64,000 nucleotides of DNA from Diacronema lutheri. Taxonomy: Eukaryota; Haptophyta; Pavlovophyceae; Pavlovales; Pavlovaceae. Location of the stretch: the NCBI GenBank assembly GCA_019448385.1, contig JAGTXO010000050.1, forward strand, positions 124,001 to 188,000, in the 5' to 3' direction. Each line of letters starts with the position of its first letter. Within the stretch, counting starts at the first letter, position 1. Shown piece by piece: positions 47,364 through 57,319 of this stretch. A program made the translations under genes and the position numbers. The notes under the pieces are model-generated. The model was given only the letters and a program-made list of their open reading frames with translations. It had not been told where the DNA came from and ran no database searches.

Positions 47364-50300
47364 ATGCCCTCGCTGCCGGTGGCGCTTACCGGCGGCTTGA
47401 CCATCACGGCCGGTCCGTCGCACCTGCTTGACGGCGCGTTGCAGCTTGCGCGCTTCGACTTTGCGCCGCGCGACTTTGACGTCGAGGCGCCGCTGCTTGC
47501 GACGACGCCCGCCGACTGGACGACAGCGTGTCCGCCGGCGTACATAGGCGCCACGCCGCTGCGCGGTGCGCTCGTCGTGCACGTCGACGCGCAGCTATTC
47601 AGCTGCTCGGCTGAATCGCATGCGCGCGCCGCGCGCGAGCACGGTGCCGTCGGCTGGCTCTGGTGGGAGAACGCGCAGGTGGTGCTCGCGTACGACCCCG
47701 AGCCGGGCATCCTACGGCACCAATGGAATCCGGGCGACGCGCGTGCGCTCGGCGTCGCAGCGGGCGACATTTCGCAGCGGCCAGCGCTGCCGCTGATCGA
47801 CGCGCTGCTCGACGGTCACAGCGGCCCGATCCGCGCGCGCGCGAGGCCGTCCGTGTCACAGTGGGAAGTGCGTGACGGCTGGCCGCTGGCTTTGTGGTCG
47901 GCCGTGTTCGCGCTCGCGTGCGCGACGACATTCGAGCTGGCGGCCGCGCGGCTCGTCTCATTCGTGCGCGCGGACGGCGGCGTGCGCGCCTCGACCTCGC
48001 AGCTCATGCTCATGCTCGAGATGCTCCTCGCCGTGATGCGCTTCGCGTCGCTCGTGATCGACCCGTGGTTCTCGCGCGGCGTGTACCCGGCCCGGCTCGC
48101 GCAGGCGATGGCCACGTACGCGGGGCCGGTCGTGTCGGTCGCAACGAGCCTATTCCTTGCCTACTTTATGTCTGCGGCGGACAACTCGGGCTTTGCCGTG
48201 AGCAACGGCCGCTTCCGCCGGCTCGTAATCAACGTCGGGCTGCTCGCGCTCGTCGGCGACGTCACGTTCACCGCGCTCGTCGCGTGGCGCCGCCCGCCAA
48301 TCCTCGTCGTCCTCAAGATCGTGTGGACGGTGGTGGCGTTGCCCATTGCGTTGCTTGCCCTCTCCGTCGCGACTCACCTTCGCGTGCGCGCCCGCCTCTC
48401 CGGCCTCGTCTCGGAGCGCATCTTCGCGCGCCTGATCAGTCGGCTGCGCCTGTCGATCGCATGCTCGGCGCTTTCCTTCGCGCTCGGCCTCGCAGCCTTC
48501 TGGGCGCTCTACCGTCCGTGGCGCCAGCTCGGTGTGCTCGGCATGGCCAGCCTGGCCAACGCACTCACTAGCTACGTGCGGATCGACGCCTTTCGCGCCG
48601 GCTTCGTCAACGTGCCTCGTGGGCCGATCCATCGCACCGCGCGCGCGCTCGCGCGGCTCGGCGGCGCACGCGCCAGCTACTCGGCGCGCGCGCACTCGTC
48701 GACGACGCAGCGGCCGTCTCTTATGACGCATGTCGAGGGGGCAACGCTCGCTACGTTGCCCGCTGCGCACGAGGCCGGCGCGGACGCGGAGCGGAGCGAA
48801 TGGAGGGCCGACGACTCGTCGCGCTCGCGCTCGCTCTCGATTGGCACGCGCGCTGGCTTGGGCGCGCGCGCGCGCGCGTCGGATGGGGACGCGCCCGATG
48901 CCTTCGAGTTGCCGCTGCCGTCCGTTATGCGCTCGCCCTCGCTCGTGGAACTGGCGTCGAGCGGCGCCGCAACGCCGGCCAAGGCGCTGCGTCACCGTAC
49001 GCCGCACAACACGCGCCGACGCGCCATAACCGAGGCGGCCGTTCAGCCCGGGCTCGTCGACTTTGAGCCACACGCGCCCGCATGCACGCCGCCTGTGATT
49101 CCGCGGCTCGCGCCGCGGACGCCCTCCATCACGCCGACCAATCCGCGGCGAACGCCGCGCGCGCCCACCGTCACGCCCGTCGTACCGAGGCGCAACGAGC
49201 CCGCGCGGCCGCCACGCGCGTCGCTCGGGCGCACGCGCTCGGGCGGCCTGCTGCTCGCATCGCAGCTTGACGCCAAGCTCAGAGCGCTCGTCGCGCCGTC
49301 GGTCTTCAAGAACAGCCAAGGTCACATCAACGACGCGCGCGCCCATCTGCTCCTCGGTGTCTCCCTCGACTTTATTCAAACGCTCGCGCAGACGGAGTCG
49401 CTTGGCGCGGACACGACGACCGCCGACGTCGCGAACATTGTGCGAGAGCACACGCGCGCGAGCATGCGCTCGCTCTGCGAGATGACGCTGGGCACGGTGC
49501 AGGCCGGACGGCCGCTCGTCGGCAAAGCCACGCACTTTGTGCGCGCGCGCACGTGCCTTCGCGCGGCGCGCGTGCCTCGGCGCGCGCGCGCCACGAACGC
49601 GCCGCGACGGCGTCATCACACGCCGGCGCTCACGCGCCGCACGCACGCGCCGCGCACGCGTTGTAATCGCGCAGGTGAGCCACGCGCAGTCGTGCTCGTT
49701 CCTCGACCTGCTCGCCGCGCTCGAGCTGCATGCGCGCGAGCACAAGCTTGAGCGTCACAGCGGCGGCCTGTTCTTTTGGATCGACGGTGTGGCGCACTGC
49801 TGCGCGGCTTTTTTGCAGCGCGCCGCCGGGGAGCCGCGGGCTCAAAGATGGCTCTTGCACAGCCACGCTGCGCCGCCCGCTCTCGCTCCTTTGACCCCCC
49901 CCCCCCCCCCCCTCCCCCCCCCCCCCCCCCCCCTCTCCCCCCCCCCCCCCCCCCCCCCCCCCAGTCTTCTCGATTAGGCAGCACGAGGTCACGACGGACG
50001 TGAATTACATTGCGGCTATCGAGCGAAGCATCGGCCACGTCGTGATGGTCCTTTCGCCGTGGTACAAGCCTGTCTGCCTGTCACGCATGTGGTGCCTATA
50101 TGAGCTCTCACAGACGCGGCCGGGTCAGGGCATCCAGTTGAACCTGTGCATGGCGCCGAGCGAGGCGAGCGCGTTCCGACGAGCGCTCGTGAAGGACCCG
50201 GCCGCCGTCGACGAGGCGCTCAACCATTTCGACGCGAACACCGCGATGGCGTCCGTTGAGGCAGACCGTCTCGGAATCCTCGCCGCGATCGAGGAAATGT

Positions 50301-50614
50301 ACGCCCAATCAGACGAGGACGAGGATGGCAAGCGCGAGCATGCATGCAGCACCTCGTCTCGGAACTCGCGCACGGCGCGCGTGGCCGCGGTCGACGGGAG
50401 CACGTCCGCGAGACGCCGCAGCTCGCTTGGCGGGAAGCGCGTCATCGCGGCGCCGCACGCCACCAAAACGATCGCACGCGCCAACGCACCGACGCGCGTC
50501 GTTGGCCCCGACGGCGCGATCGAGCGCTTCAACAGGTCGGTGCGCGCGGCACTCAAGGTGGCGCTCGCTTCGTCCAGCTGGGACATCGTGGACGGCAAGT
50601 CTGGGTTTGACTGA
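47364..50614 (+). CDS. Seven-span membrane protein with PA-like ectodomain and TIR-like C-terminal domain
   Basis: A predicted 978-aa protein. N-terminal ~170 residues resemble a protease-associated (PA) domain: LRGALVVHVDAQLFSCSAES, EHGAVGWLWWENAQVV, LGVAAGDISQRPALPLIDAL. Seven hydrophobic spans lie at ~170-420, for example PLALWSAVFALACATTFELA and LSIACSALSFALGLAAFWAL. A long Ser/Thr/Pro/Arg-rich cytosolic linker follows (~440-630). The last part is TIR-like: THFVSHAQSCSFLDLLAALE, GGLFFWIDVFSIRQH, VVMVLSPWYKPVCLSRMWCL, YELSQ. Glu809 in WCLYEL sits where plant TIR NADases have their catalytic Glu. Exons: 47364-49538, 49675-49786, 49965-50614. Introns: 136 bp (GTGCGC...GCGCAG, phase 0) and 178 bp (GTGTGG...CCCCAG, phase 1), the second dominated by C runs. 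NADase activity is not shown. Confidence 0.72.
49895..49962. repeat. C runs acting as intron pyrimidine tract (C18-T-C20-TCT-C26)
   Basis: 68 bases of almost pure C ending directly at the acceptor AG (49963-49964) of the second intron of the seven-span gene. Confidence 0.95.
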
Positions 50615-50773
50615 TCTCACGACGCGCTCAACGCGCGCAATGCCTCAAAATGCGCCTCGCCCAGCCGCCAGGAGCATCGCCGCGCGTAGGTCAGCGCGTC
50701 TAGCTGCATCGCGCCGTACTGAAAAACACGAGCGTCCAAGGGTGAGGGGCCGCTTGGCGAGCTCACCGCACAC

Positions 50774-52726
50774 TTAAAAGAAGAGCGCCGTGCGCACCTT
50801 CTTTTTGCTCCTCTTCAGCTTGGCCTTGGCCGCTGCGGCGCCGTCCGCGTCGGCTGTCTCCGCCTTTGGCTTTGCCACCTTCGCATTGCGCGCGCCCACG
50901 GCGACCGTGGTGGCAGCCGGGGCGGCGGCAGCGGCCAAGCGAGCGGCGACGGACGTCTCGACGATCGGCGCGGCGGCCGTACCTTTGGCGCTCGCGTTGG
51001 CCGCCGGCGCAGGCGGCGGCTCGACGGCCGGCGCGGACGCGTGCGCCCTGCGAGCGTGGATCTCTGCGAGCGCAGCCGCCATCGTGGGCGGAAGGGTGCG
51101 CCGCAGCTGCGGTTCGGCGAGCTCGCGCGCGCGCACCATCGGCCGCGCCGGCTCCGCCGCCTCGCGCGCCGCGCGAGGCGCCGCGCGAAGCCCCACCGCG
51201 GCGGAGAATTTGAAGAGAAGCCGCGGCATGACGACCGGCCAAAGGCCGTCGCTCATTGGCTGCTCGCGCGGCGCGGGCGCGTCCGAAGCGGCGGGCGCGC
51301 CAGCGAGGGCGTCGTCCTTGAGGCCGGTGTCCTCAAACACCACGCCGCCCAGCGCGAGCGTGCCGCGCCGCGCCTCGCCACCGCCATTGCCATCGCCACC
51401 GCCGCGCGTGCTGCCGAGGTCGCGCCGCACGATGAGGCGAATTTGAATGTCACTCGCCTGCCCGCGCGCCAGCTCGCCCGCCTCGCTCGCGGCGGCGGCG
51501 GCGGCGGCGGCGGTCGGCGGGCTGAGCGCAAACCAGCCGTCGATCTCATCTTCCGCGAGCGCGGGCAGCGGCACGACGCAGCAGCCGATCAGCGCGCCAA
51601 CCGCCTCGGCGGCACCTGTCGTAACGCCGCCGGACACCTCGTGCAGCCGGACGGCGACGCTTGCCGCGGGCGAGAAGGTGGGTCCGGCGCCTGCCGGCAT
51701 GCGCGCGGGCACGCGGAACGTGCTGCCCACGCGCGCGCCGCCCGCTCCGTCCATCTCGAGCGCGCACGTGAGCGCGCGGGCATGGCCAAGGGTGAGAGCA
51801 ATGGCTACGCCGACCATCCGCGCCGCGAGGCCCCGCACGGCGACGACCGTCAGCGTCAGGGCGGCGGCCGCGCTGTCGGCGAGCGGCGCGCGCGCTGCGG
51901 CGCTGCGCGGCGCGGCGACGCCCATGCTCCGCCGCTCCGCCTCAAAGTCGTCGAGCAGCGCGCGCTGCGCGCGCGGCGACGGGCGCGCGGGCCGCGGCCC
52001 GCCGCCCGGGCCGCCCGCGCCCTGCCCGAGCACGAGCAGCCGGACGAAACCGGTGGGCGCGCGGCCGCGGGGCAGCCAAAGCGGCGTCCAATCGCCAAGG
52101 GGCGACACCGCCGCGCCGCCCGGGTTGCTTGCGCGCGCTGCCGCCTCGCGCGCCAGCCGCCCGCGGAGCAGTGCCTCCGCCACGGGCACATATGCGACGC
52201 CGACCAGCGTGTCGCCGTCGCCGCGCCGCGCATGGTCGACGACGCGCACGCGCAGGAGCTCGATCGCCTGCTGCTCGGCGGCGGTCTGGTCGGCGGCGGG
52301 CCACGGCACGCCCTCGACGGCAGGCCCCGGCTCGCGCTGTGCGCCGCCGAAGCCAAAGTAGGAATGGCAACCGACGCGCACGCTCTGCAGCCACTGCGCG
52401 CGGCTCGCGCCCATGCGAGCGGTTGTGGCGGGGCGGTGGCCGCCACCAAGCTCAACGGCAAAGCTCGACGCGCCGAAGACGCGGCGCGGCAGGCCAACGG
52501 CCTCCACCACCGTTACGACGAGCTCGGGAGCGGAGAAGCGCGCGACCTTCATCCTCATCTTCAAAAACGTGCGGACCGCCGACTGCATCCGCCGCGCGGC
52601 GCGGTCGTGTTCGAGGCCGAGCTTGCGCGCGGAATCGACATCGCCAATCTTCAGGTAGTACGCGATCCACTCCTTGCGCGAGCGCTCCGCCTCCGCCGCT
52701 GGCGCGCCGGCCGTCTGCTCGGCCAT
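50774..52726 (-). CDS. Protein with two C2-like domains
   Basis: A 650-aa soluble protein. N-terminal helix with an IQ-like stretch (HDRAARRMQSAVRTFLKMRM). First C2-like domain at ~65-235: APELVVTVVEAVGLPRRVFG, SVRVGCHSYFGFGG, LLRVRVVDHARRGDGDTLVG, VAYVPVAEALL. Second at ~285-445: ALTLTVVAVRGLAARMVGVA, ASVAVRLHEVSGGVTTGAAE, VGALIGCCVVPLPAL, WFALSP. The Asp-rich calcium loops are weak, so calcium-independent membrane or protein binding is plausible. A linker and Lys-rich tail (KAKLKRSKKKVRTALFF) end the protein. Single exon; the start at 52726 (MAEQTAGAPAAEAERSRKEW) is well placed. The 5' flank contains the second copy of the 100-bp element about 60 bp upstream. Confidence 0.7.
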   Translation of the reverse strand: MAEQTAGAPAAEAERSRKEWIAYYLKIGDVDSARKLGLEHDRAARRMQSAVRTFLKMRMKVARFSAPELVVTVVEAVGLPRRVFGASSFAVELGGGHRPATTARMGASRAQWLQSVRVGCHSYFGFGGAQREPGPAVEGVPWPAADQTAAEQQAIELLRVRVVDHARRGDGDTLVGVAYVPVAEALLRGRLAREAAARASNPGGAAVSPLGDWTPLWLPRGRAPTGFVRLLVLGQGAGGPGGGPRPARPSPRAQRALLDDFEAERRSMGVAAPRSAAARAPLADSAAAALTLTVVAVRGLAARMVGVAIALTLGHARALTCALEMDGAGGARVGSTFRVPARMPAGAGPTFSPAASVAVRLHEVSGGVTTGAAEAVGALIGCCVVPLPALAEDEIDGWFALSPPTAAAAAAAASEAGELARGQASDIQIRLIVRRDLGSTRGGGDGNGGGEARRGTLALGGVVFEDTGLKDDALAGAPAASDAPAPREQPMSDGLWPVVMPRLLFKFSAAVGLRAAPRAAREAAEPARPMVRARELAEPQLRRTLPPTMAAALAEIHARRAHASAPAVEPPPAPAANASAKGTAAAPIVETSVAARLAAAAAPAATTVAVGARNAKVAKPKAETADADGAAAAKAKLKRSKKKVRTALFF

Positions 52727-52786
52727 TTGCCGGTCTGCTCAAAAGCTGAGCGCACCGGTCGGGCTCTGGTGAGTGATAGAGAGAAC

Positions 52787-52886
52787 ACTAACGACGCTTA
52801 CAGGCGGGTCAGCAGGAGGGGCGCGCACGGGGCCGAGGCTGGACAAACGGAGCGAGCGAAAGGGCGCACGCAACATCAGGCCGAAA
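52787..52886. mobile_element. Dispersed 100-bp element, copy 2 (inverted)
   Basis: Exact reverse complement of 13082-13181, 39.6 kb away. It lies in the 417-bp gap 52727-53143 between two minus-strand genes. This copy lacks the TATTATTATT flank of copy 1. The rest of the gap shows no gene. Confidence 0.65.
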
Positions 52887-53143
52887 GCAGGGCGTCGACC
52901 CTGTGCACGCCGGCAGCGGGAACGGCCGGGACGGCAAGGACGTGGCAGGACGCGTCATGGGCGGACACCCACACACGCCTAGGGGCCTAGCCACCCCTCG
53001 CCGGCCCCCGCCGGAGAACGGCATGTCAGTGACCGTGGCTCCGTGGCTCCGGTACCCCTCTGATGAGTGGGAATCCGCGTGCGGGCCGAGCGGCGGCCCC
53101 GCGCCGCGACGCGCCGTCGCTCGCGGGCGGCCGCGCGCGGCGG

Positions 53144-54100
53144 CTACAGGGCCGGCGAGTGGAGCAGCGCAGTGATGTGCGGCAGCACCATCTCGAAGAC
53201 GGTCATCGAGCAGCCGCAGCCCGGAGCGATCGCGAGCACGCGCGCGAGCGTGCCGCGCATGAGCGAGCTCACGCCGCCGTGGGCGAGCGCGGCGCGCAGC
53301 GTGCCGAGCAGCGTGCGCTCGGCGGCCCGCCCGCCCGCCAAATCGCCCACCTGGATTCGTGTCTTGAGGCAGTCAAGCGGCTGCGTCGCGACCGCGGCGA
53401 CGGTCGCAGCCGCCACCGCCGACAGAAAATGCGCGGCGGGCACGGCAGGCGCGCTGCTCGGCGCAGCGGCGGCCTGCGCGTCGTTCGCACGCGCTTGCCC
53501 GACCAGCGCGCGCTTAAAGCGCTCGTACGAGCAGAAATAAAGTCCGGAGAACGGGACGTAGGTCGCCATCGCGGCCGTTGCGCCGCGGTAGAGGCCGGCA
53601 GGACCAGAGGCGGCGAGGACATGGCGGAGCACGCTGAAGACGGTGTCGCGCGAGCCCAGCGGCGCGCACTGCAGCCGCTGCTTGGTCACATCGTATGGCA
53701 AGAAGAGGCCAAGCGCGAAGAGTTCGGCGTTGAGGCCCGCGCCGAGGTACGCCCAGCTCGGCGTGTGCTCGGGCCCGCCGAAACGGCGCTCGAGCTGCAA
53801 GGCGACCGCCTTGTAGGTGCCAAAATAGATGCCAAACGTCGGCGCGGAGAAGAGCGCAACTGACGAGCTGCCGCGGAAGAGCGACGCGACGCCGTCGGCC
53901 GCGATCATTTCGGCGCCCACCTGGCGCATCGCGGTGAGCGGGTTGGCGCTCGTCGCCGAGGTGAGCTGCCCATAGTTGAGGCGCGCGCGCAGCGTGTCGA
54001 AGGGCAGGAATGCGAGGTCCGTGCTCGACCCGCTGATTGCGCCCGCCGCGCCGGCACCGAGCAGCCGGCGCACGTCAAAAGCCCTCGAATCGTCGGCCAT
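53144..54100 (-). CDS. Mitochondrial carrier (SLC25 family)
   Basis: A 318-aa carrier with three ~100-residue repeats and six spans. The signature P-x-[DE]-x-x-[KR] appears three times: LPFDTLRARLNYG, LPYDVTKQRLQC and QPLDCLKTRIQVG. Repeat-end motifs include GVASLFRGSSSVALFSAPTF, GPAGLYRGATAAMATYVPFS and GVSSLMRGTLARVLAIAPGC. Substrate cannot be assigned with confidence; GSS at repeat 1 and ATAA at repeat 2 contact points are not diagnostic. The start at 54100 (MADDSRAFDVRRLLGAGAAG) gives a normal short N-terminus. Single exon. Divergent from the hydroxylase-like gene with 87 bp between starts. Confidence 0.92.
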   Translation of the reverse strand: MADDSRAFDVRRLLGAGAAGAISGSSTDLAFLPFDTLRARLNYGQLTSATSANPLTAMRQVGAEMIAADGVASLFRGSSSVALFSAPTFGIYFGTYKAVALQLERRFGGPEHTPSWAYLGAGLNAELFALGLFLPYDVTKQRLQCAPLGSRDTVFSVLRHVLAASGPAGLYRGATAAMATYVPFSGLYFCSYERFKRALVGQARANDAQAAAAPSSAPAVPAAHFLSAVAAATVAAVATQPLDCLKTRIQVGDLAGGRAAERTLLGTLRAALAHGGVSSLMRGTLARVLAIAPGCGCSMTVFEMVLPHITALLHSPAL

Positions 54101-54121
54101 CCTCACCACGGCTCGCGGCCA

Positions 54122-54161
54122 GCAGGGACCGTGTGCCGCGCAAACGTGCCGCACGGCCTGC
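54122..54161. promoter_or_regulatory. Imperfect dyad in divergent promoter
   Basis: GCAGG-GA-CCGTG (54122-54133) pairs with CACGGCCTGC (54152-54161): ten paired bases with a two-base bulge, centred at 54141, the midpoint of the 87-bp gap 54101-54187. Confidence 0.4.
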
Positions 54162-54187
54162 GCGCGAGGCCACGCTTCGCGGAGAGG

Positions 54188-55400
54188 ATGCTCGTCGCCG
54201 CGCTGCTCGTCGGCTCGCTGTCGGCCGTCGTCTCGCCGGCGCTGCGCACGCGCGCACACGCCGCGCGCGCCGCGCCGGCGCGCGCCGCTTTCGCGCGCAT
54301 GGTCGCGAGCGACGGCGTGCGCCTCGGCGCGTTTGCCGTGCGCGTCGACCGCGCCGTGTGCGACCTCTTCGGCGCCGAGCAGACGGCTCGCGTGCGGCGC
54401 GCGTGGGCGCGGCTCGACGCTGGCGAGGAGCATGAGCTCGACCTCGATCCATCCAACCCGCTGATGAAGCAGCGCGCGTCGTCCTTCATCGAGGGCCTCT
54501 CAGCGCACCCGTGGCACGAGCCGGCGACCCGGCACAAGTGGGCAAAGAAGCTGGAGCAGGAGTGGACGGTGGTGCGTGACGAGCTAGCAGCCGCGCTCGC
54601 CGACGAGGGCGCGCTCGAGGCGCAGGGCAATAACGTCTGGGCCGGCGCCAAAAACCAGACGAGCGCATCCGCGTACGGGCAGGACTGGAAGACCCTCGCG
54701 CTGTGCGACCGGACGGTCTGGGACGAGACGAACGCGGCGCTCTTCCCGCGCACGTGCGAGCTACTCCATCGCGCCAAGGTGCCGCTGCTCGAGGCATTCT
54801 TCGCAAAGATGCCGCCGCGCAGCACAATAGGTCCTCACTCGGACATGTGCAACTTTGCCCTCACCGCGCACCTCGGCGTCGACGTGCCCGAGGGCGAGTG
54901 TTCGCTCACGGTCGGCGACGGCACGCGCGAGTGGCGGAATGGCGGTGCGATGCTCTTCGACACCTCCATCCTGCACGAGGCGGAGAACCGCGCGGACCGC
55001 ACGCGATACATTCTGATGATGAGGGTCTACCACCCCGAACTCACTGTGCGCCCTGCGCCCCCCCCCCCCCCCCCCCCCCCCAACCCCTTCCCCCCGTCCC
55101 TCTTCCCCGATCCCGTTTCCACCCGCCCCGCGCGCACACCACGCGCGCGCACACCACGCGCGCGTACGCCGACCACCTGCCCGCGCGCCACGTGCGGCCG
55201 CGCCGCAGGCGGTCGAGCGGCAAGCGCTGCAGTTCGTCTTCGATTGCCTCGACGAGCCCGAGCTGCTCGACGACCGCGTCGCGCTGCGCGAGTACCCCGA
55301 ACGAAGACGCGCCGTCGAGGCCGCGTCTCGGATATCGTGGGAGCGCGTTCTGCTCGCGAGCGGTAAAGGGCAGCGCCGGGCGGCCGGCTTTGCCAAGTGA
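54188..55400 (+). CDS. Aspartyl/asparaginyl beta-hydroxylase-like 2OG dioxygenase, probably plastid
   Basis: A 349-aa Fe(II)/2-oxoglutarate oxygenase. The ATG at 54188 gives signal plus transit-like leader (MLVAALLVGSLSAVVSPALR, then TRAHAARAAPARAAFARM). The catalytic block is PRSTIGPHSDMCNFALTAHL (HxD) and FDTSILHEAENRADRTRYIL (second His and the cosubstrate Arg), the AspH-type arrangement. Exon 1 is 54188-55045, exon 2 is 55209-55400 (AVERQALQFVFDCLDEPELL). The intron 55046-55208 (163 bp, GTGCGC...CCGCAG, phase 0) carries a 24-base C run (55058-55081). Target unknown. Its stop lies 32 bp from the stop of the convergent ankyrin gene. Confidence 0.83.
55058..55081. repeat. C run (24 bases) in AspH-like intron
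   Basis: Pure C near the donor side of the 163-bp intron; the rest of that intron is also C-rich. Confidence 0.9.
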
Positions 55401-55431
55401 CGGAAACATCTCACCCTTTTTTTGCCCCGGG

Positions 55432-56100
55432 CTAGAGGCGCATCTCATCGTCGGGCAAGGGAATGCCGCGTGCCTCTTCCCAGTCCTGAATCGCCTTGAG
55501 CACCGCGAAGCTGCGCAGACGTCGAGCGAGCTTTCGCGCGCTGTCGCCGCGCCGCTCGAGCCCCGATGGCCTCGCCGGGTCCGCGCCCGCACGCAGGAGC
55601 ACGGCCGCGCTGCGCGCCAGGTTGTTGGTGGCCGCGCGCTGGAGCGGCGTGTAACCCCACGTGTCGGTCGCCTCCACGTCCGCACCCGCGTCTACGAGGA
55701 GCTGCGCCGCCTCCTGCGCGCGCGGGCTCATCCCGCAGACGTGCAGGGGCCGTGCGCCGCCGGTCGACACCTCGTCGGCGAGCGACGGATCGTCGGCGAG
55801 AATGCGTGCGACAGTGTCGAGGTCGGCGGCGCGGATGGCCGCATTGAGCGGCGTGTAGCCCCCGCCGGCGTACACGGGACCGGGCAGCGAGTTGTGGTCC
55901 TCGTATTGCCGACCGATCACGATCGTGCCGTCGGACGCGCGCTGCACGTTGCCGCCAAAGATGCCTGGACCCACGGCGTCGCCCTCGGCATCGAGGCCCT
56001 CCACGAGCTGGACGCGTGCCCGGACGAGCGGACGACCCGCCCACGGGGTGAGCGCGACAGCGCCCGGGCGCTGCACCGCGAGCGCGATGACAGCCAACAT
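55432..56100 (-). CDS. Ankyrin-repeat protein with N-terminal leader
   Basis: A 222-aa protein. The ATG at 56100 gives MLAVIALAVQRPGAVALTPW, a signal-like leader; the frame upstream has no ATG. After a ~45-residue spacer there are three to four ankyrin repeats: GYTPLNAAIRAADLDTVARI, ARPLHVCGMSPRAQEAAQLL, WGYTPLQRAATNNLARSAAV. A helix (FAVLKAIQDWEEARGIPLPD) ends the chain. Similar small plastid-directed ankyrin proteins occur in other secondary-plastid algae, as general knowledge; function unknown. Single exon. Upstream (56101-56253) only a short spacer separates it from the TraB-like gene on the same strand. Confidence 0.78.
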   Translation of the reverse strand: MLAVIALAVQRPGAVALTPWAGRPLVRARVQLVEGLDAEGDAVGPGIFGGNVQRASDGTIVIGRQYEDHNSLPGPVYAGGGYTPLNAAIRAADLDTVARILADDPSLADEVSTGGARPLHVCGMSPRAQEAAQLLVDAGADVEATDTWGYTPLQRAATNNLARSAAVLLRAGADPARPSGLERRGDSARKLARRLRSFAVLKAIQDWEEARGIPLPDDEMRL

Positions 56101-56253
56101 CACGGACGGAAGACGCGGGAATTTCAATTTTCTGCCGCAGAAGGGTGGTCGTCACTCACTCGTCACTGAGTCGTCCGGGGTGGAGCCGGAGGGCGGAGGA
56201 TGGTGTCGAACAGTCGAAACGCCGTGCGTCCCCACACACCGCCCATGCCCGTG

Positions 56254-57246
56254 TCACGAAGCGCTCCCGCTGCCGCGCGCACGACCGTCCGGCTCTAGCG
56301 CGCAAGGCTCGCATCCCCTCGCCCTCAAGCGAGCCTCGATCCCGGGCAAGTGCGCGGCGCCGCACAGCACGATGAGCTCGGCCGGTGCGCTCGTGTCAGC
56401 GGCGCGCGCCGCAGCCGTGCGATCGAGCGGCTCGGCGTGCGGGCGCACAAGCCCGCAGAGGGCGCCGATGCGCGCGCTCATCGCATCATCACGCTCGTCC
56501 ACAGCTGCGGTATAGGTCGCTGGCTTGAATCGGCGCATGGCGGCGAGTTGGTCGGTGAGCCGGAGGGAGCCACCGCGGAGGAGCACGCGCGCGCGAATCT
56601 CGCACGCCTCACCCATGTGCGCAGCGGCTGCGCGCCACGCGCTCGGGCCGTCGGCTCGCGCCGCGGCCTCGTAGCGTGCGCCCTTGGCGGACGGCGCGCT
56701 GTCGATGCACTCGACACGGACGGCCGCGCGCTCGGCGAGGTCCGCAGCAACGGCCATCTCGTATCCATGCACGCGCCCGGCCGCGAGGCCCTGACGCAGC
56801 TCGGCCGAAAGCGCAATTTGCTCGGGGCGCGCAAGCGCTGAGCCGAACCGATGGCGGACGGCCGGCAGTTCGAAGAGCGCGCGCTGCACGGCTCGCTCGC
56901 CGTGCCGGCGGATGGCGGCTTTGGACATACCGCCAACAGCCGCACTCGCCGCGCGCTGGATCGCCAGTGTCTCGTCGTCCGACTCGAGCGCGATCGCGAC
57001 GAGCCGTCCACCGCCGATCGCGGCGCGCACGAGGTCGGCCGCCTCGGCCGCCGAATCGGCTGACGCGTGGTGCACGCCAAGGAGTGTTACGCGCATGCCA
57101 CCGCCGCAGCAGTCGAAGCTTACACGCCGCCGTGCGGGGAGCTTTGCCTCCGGAAGCGGCAGCGCCACGCCGGCGCCGACGACCGCGGCCGCTGCGGCCG
57201 GCCACCAGCGCGTGTTCATTTTCGCCAAAATGGCCGTTGCGCCCAT
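56254..57246 (-). CDS. TraB/PrgY/GumN-family (TIKI-like) protein
   Basis: A 330-aa protein of the TraB superfamily, whose members include metalloprotease-like TIKI proteins and mitochondrial/chloroplast TRABD proteins. Conserved points: MRVTLLGVHHASADS (first metal His pair), VDERDDAMSARIGAL (the D-E-R-D/N-x-x-M motif) and ELIVLCGAAHLPGIEARL (G-x-x-H). The start at 57246 (MGATAILAKMNTRWWPAAAA) precedes a hydrophobic stretch to ~residue 32; an ATG at 57219 is an equal alternative. No C-terminal membrane anchor, unlike animal TRABD. Single exon. The next gene's stop (IQ protein) lies about 75 bp upstream on the same strand. Confidence 0.8.
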   Translation of the reverse strand: MGATAILAKMNTRWWPAAAAAVVGAGVALPLPEAKLPARRRVSFDCCGGGMRVTLLGVHHASADSAAEAADLVRAAIGGGRLVAIALESDDETLAIQRAASAAVGGMSKAAIRRHGERAVQRALFELPAVRHRFGSALARPEQIALSAELRQGLAAGRVHGYEMAVAADLAERAAVRVECIDSAPSAKGARYEAAARADGPSAWRAAAAHMGEACEIRARVLLRGGSLRLTDQLAAMRRFKPATYTAAVDERDDAMSARIGALCGLVRPHAEPLDRTAAARAADTSAPAELIVLCGAAHLPGIEARLRARGCEPCALEPDGRARGSGSAS

Positions 57247-57319
57247 CGTGCTCACGCAGATCGCAGCGGCCGCCGGGCTCGTCGAGCACGATGGCCCCTT
57301 CCCCCGATTTCGCTGCCGA

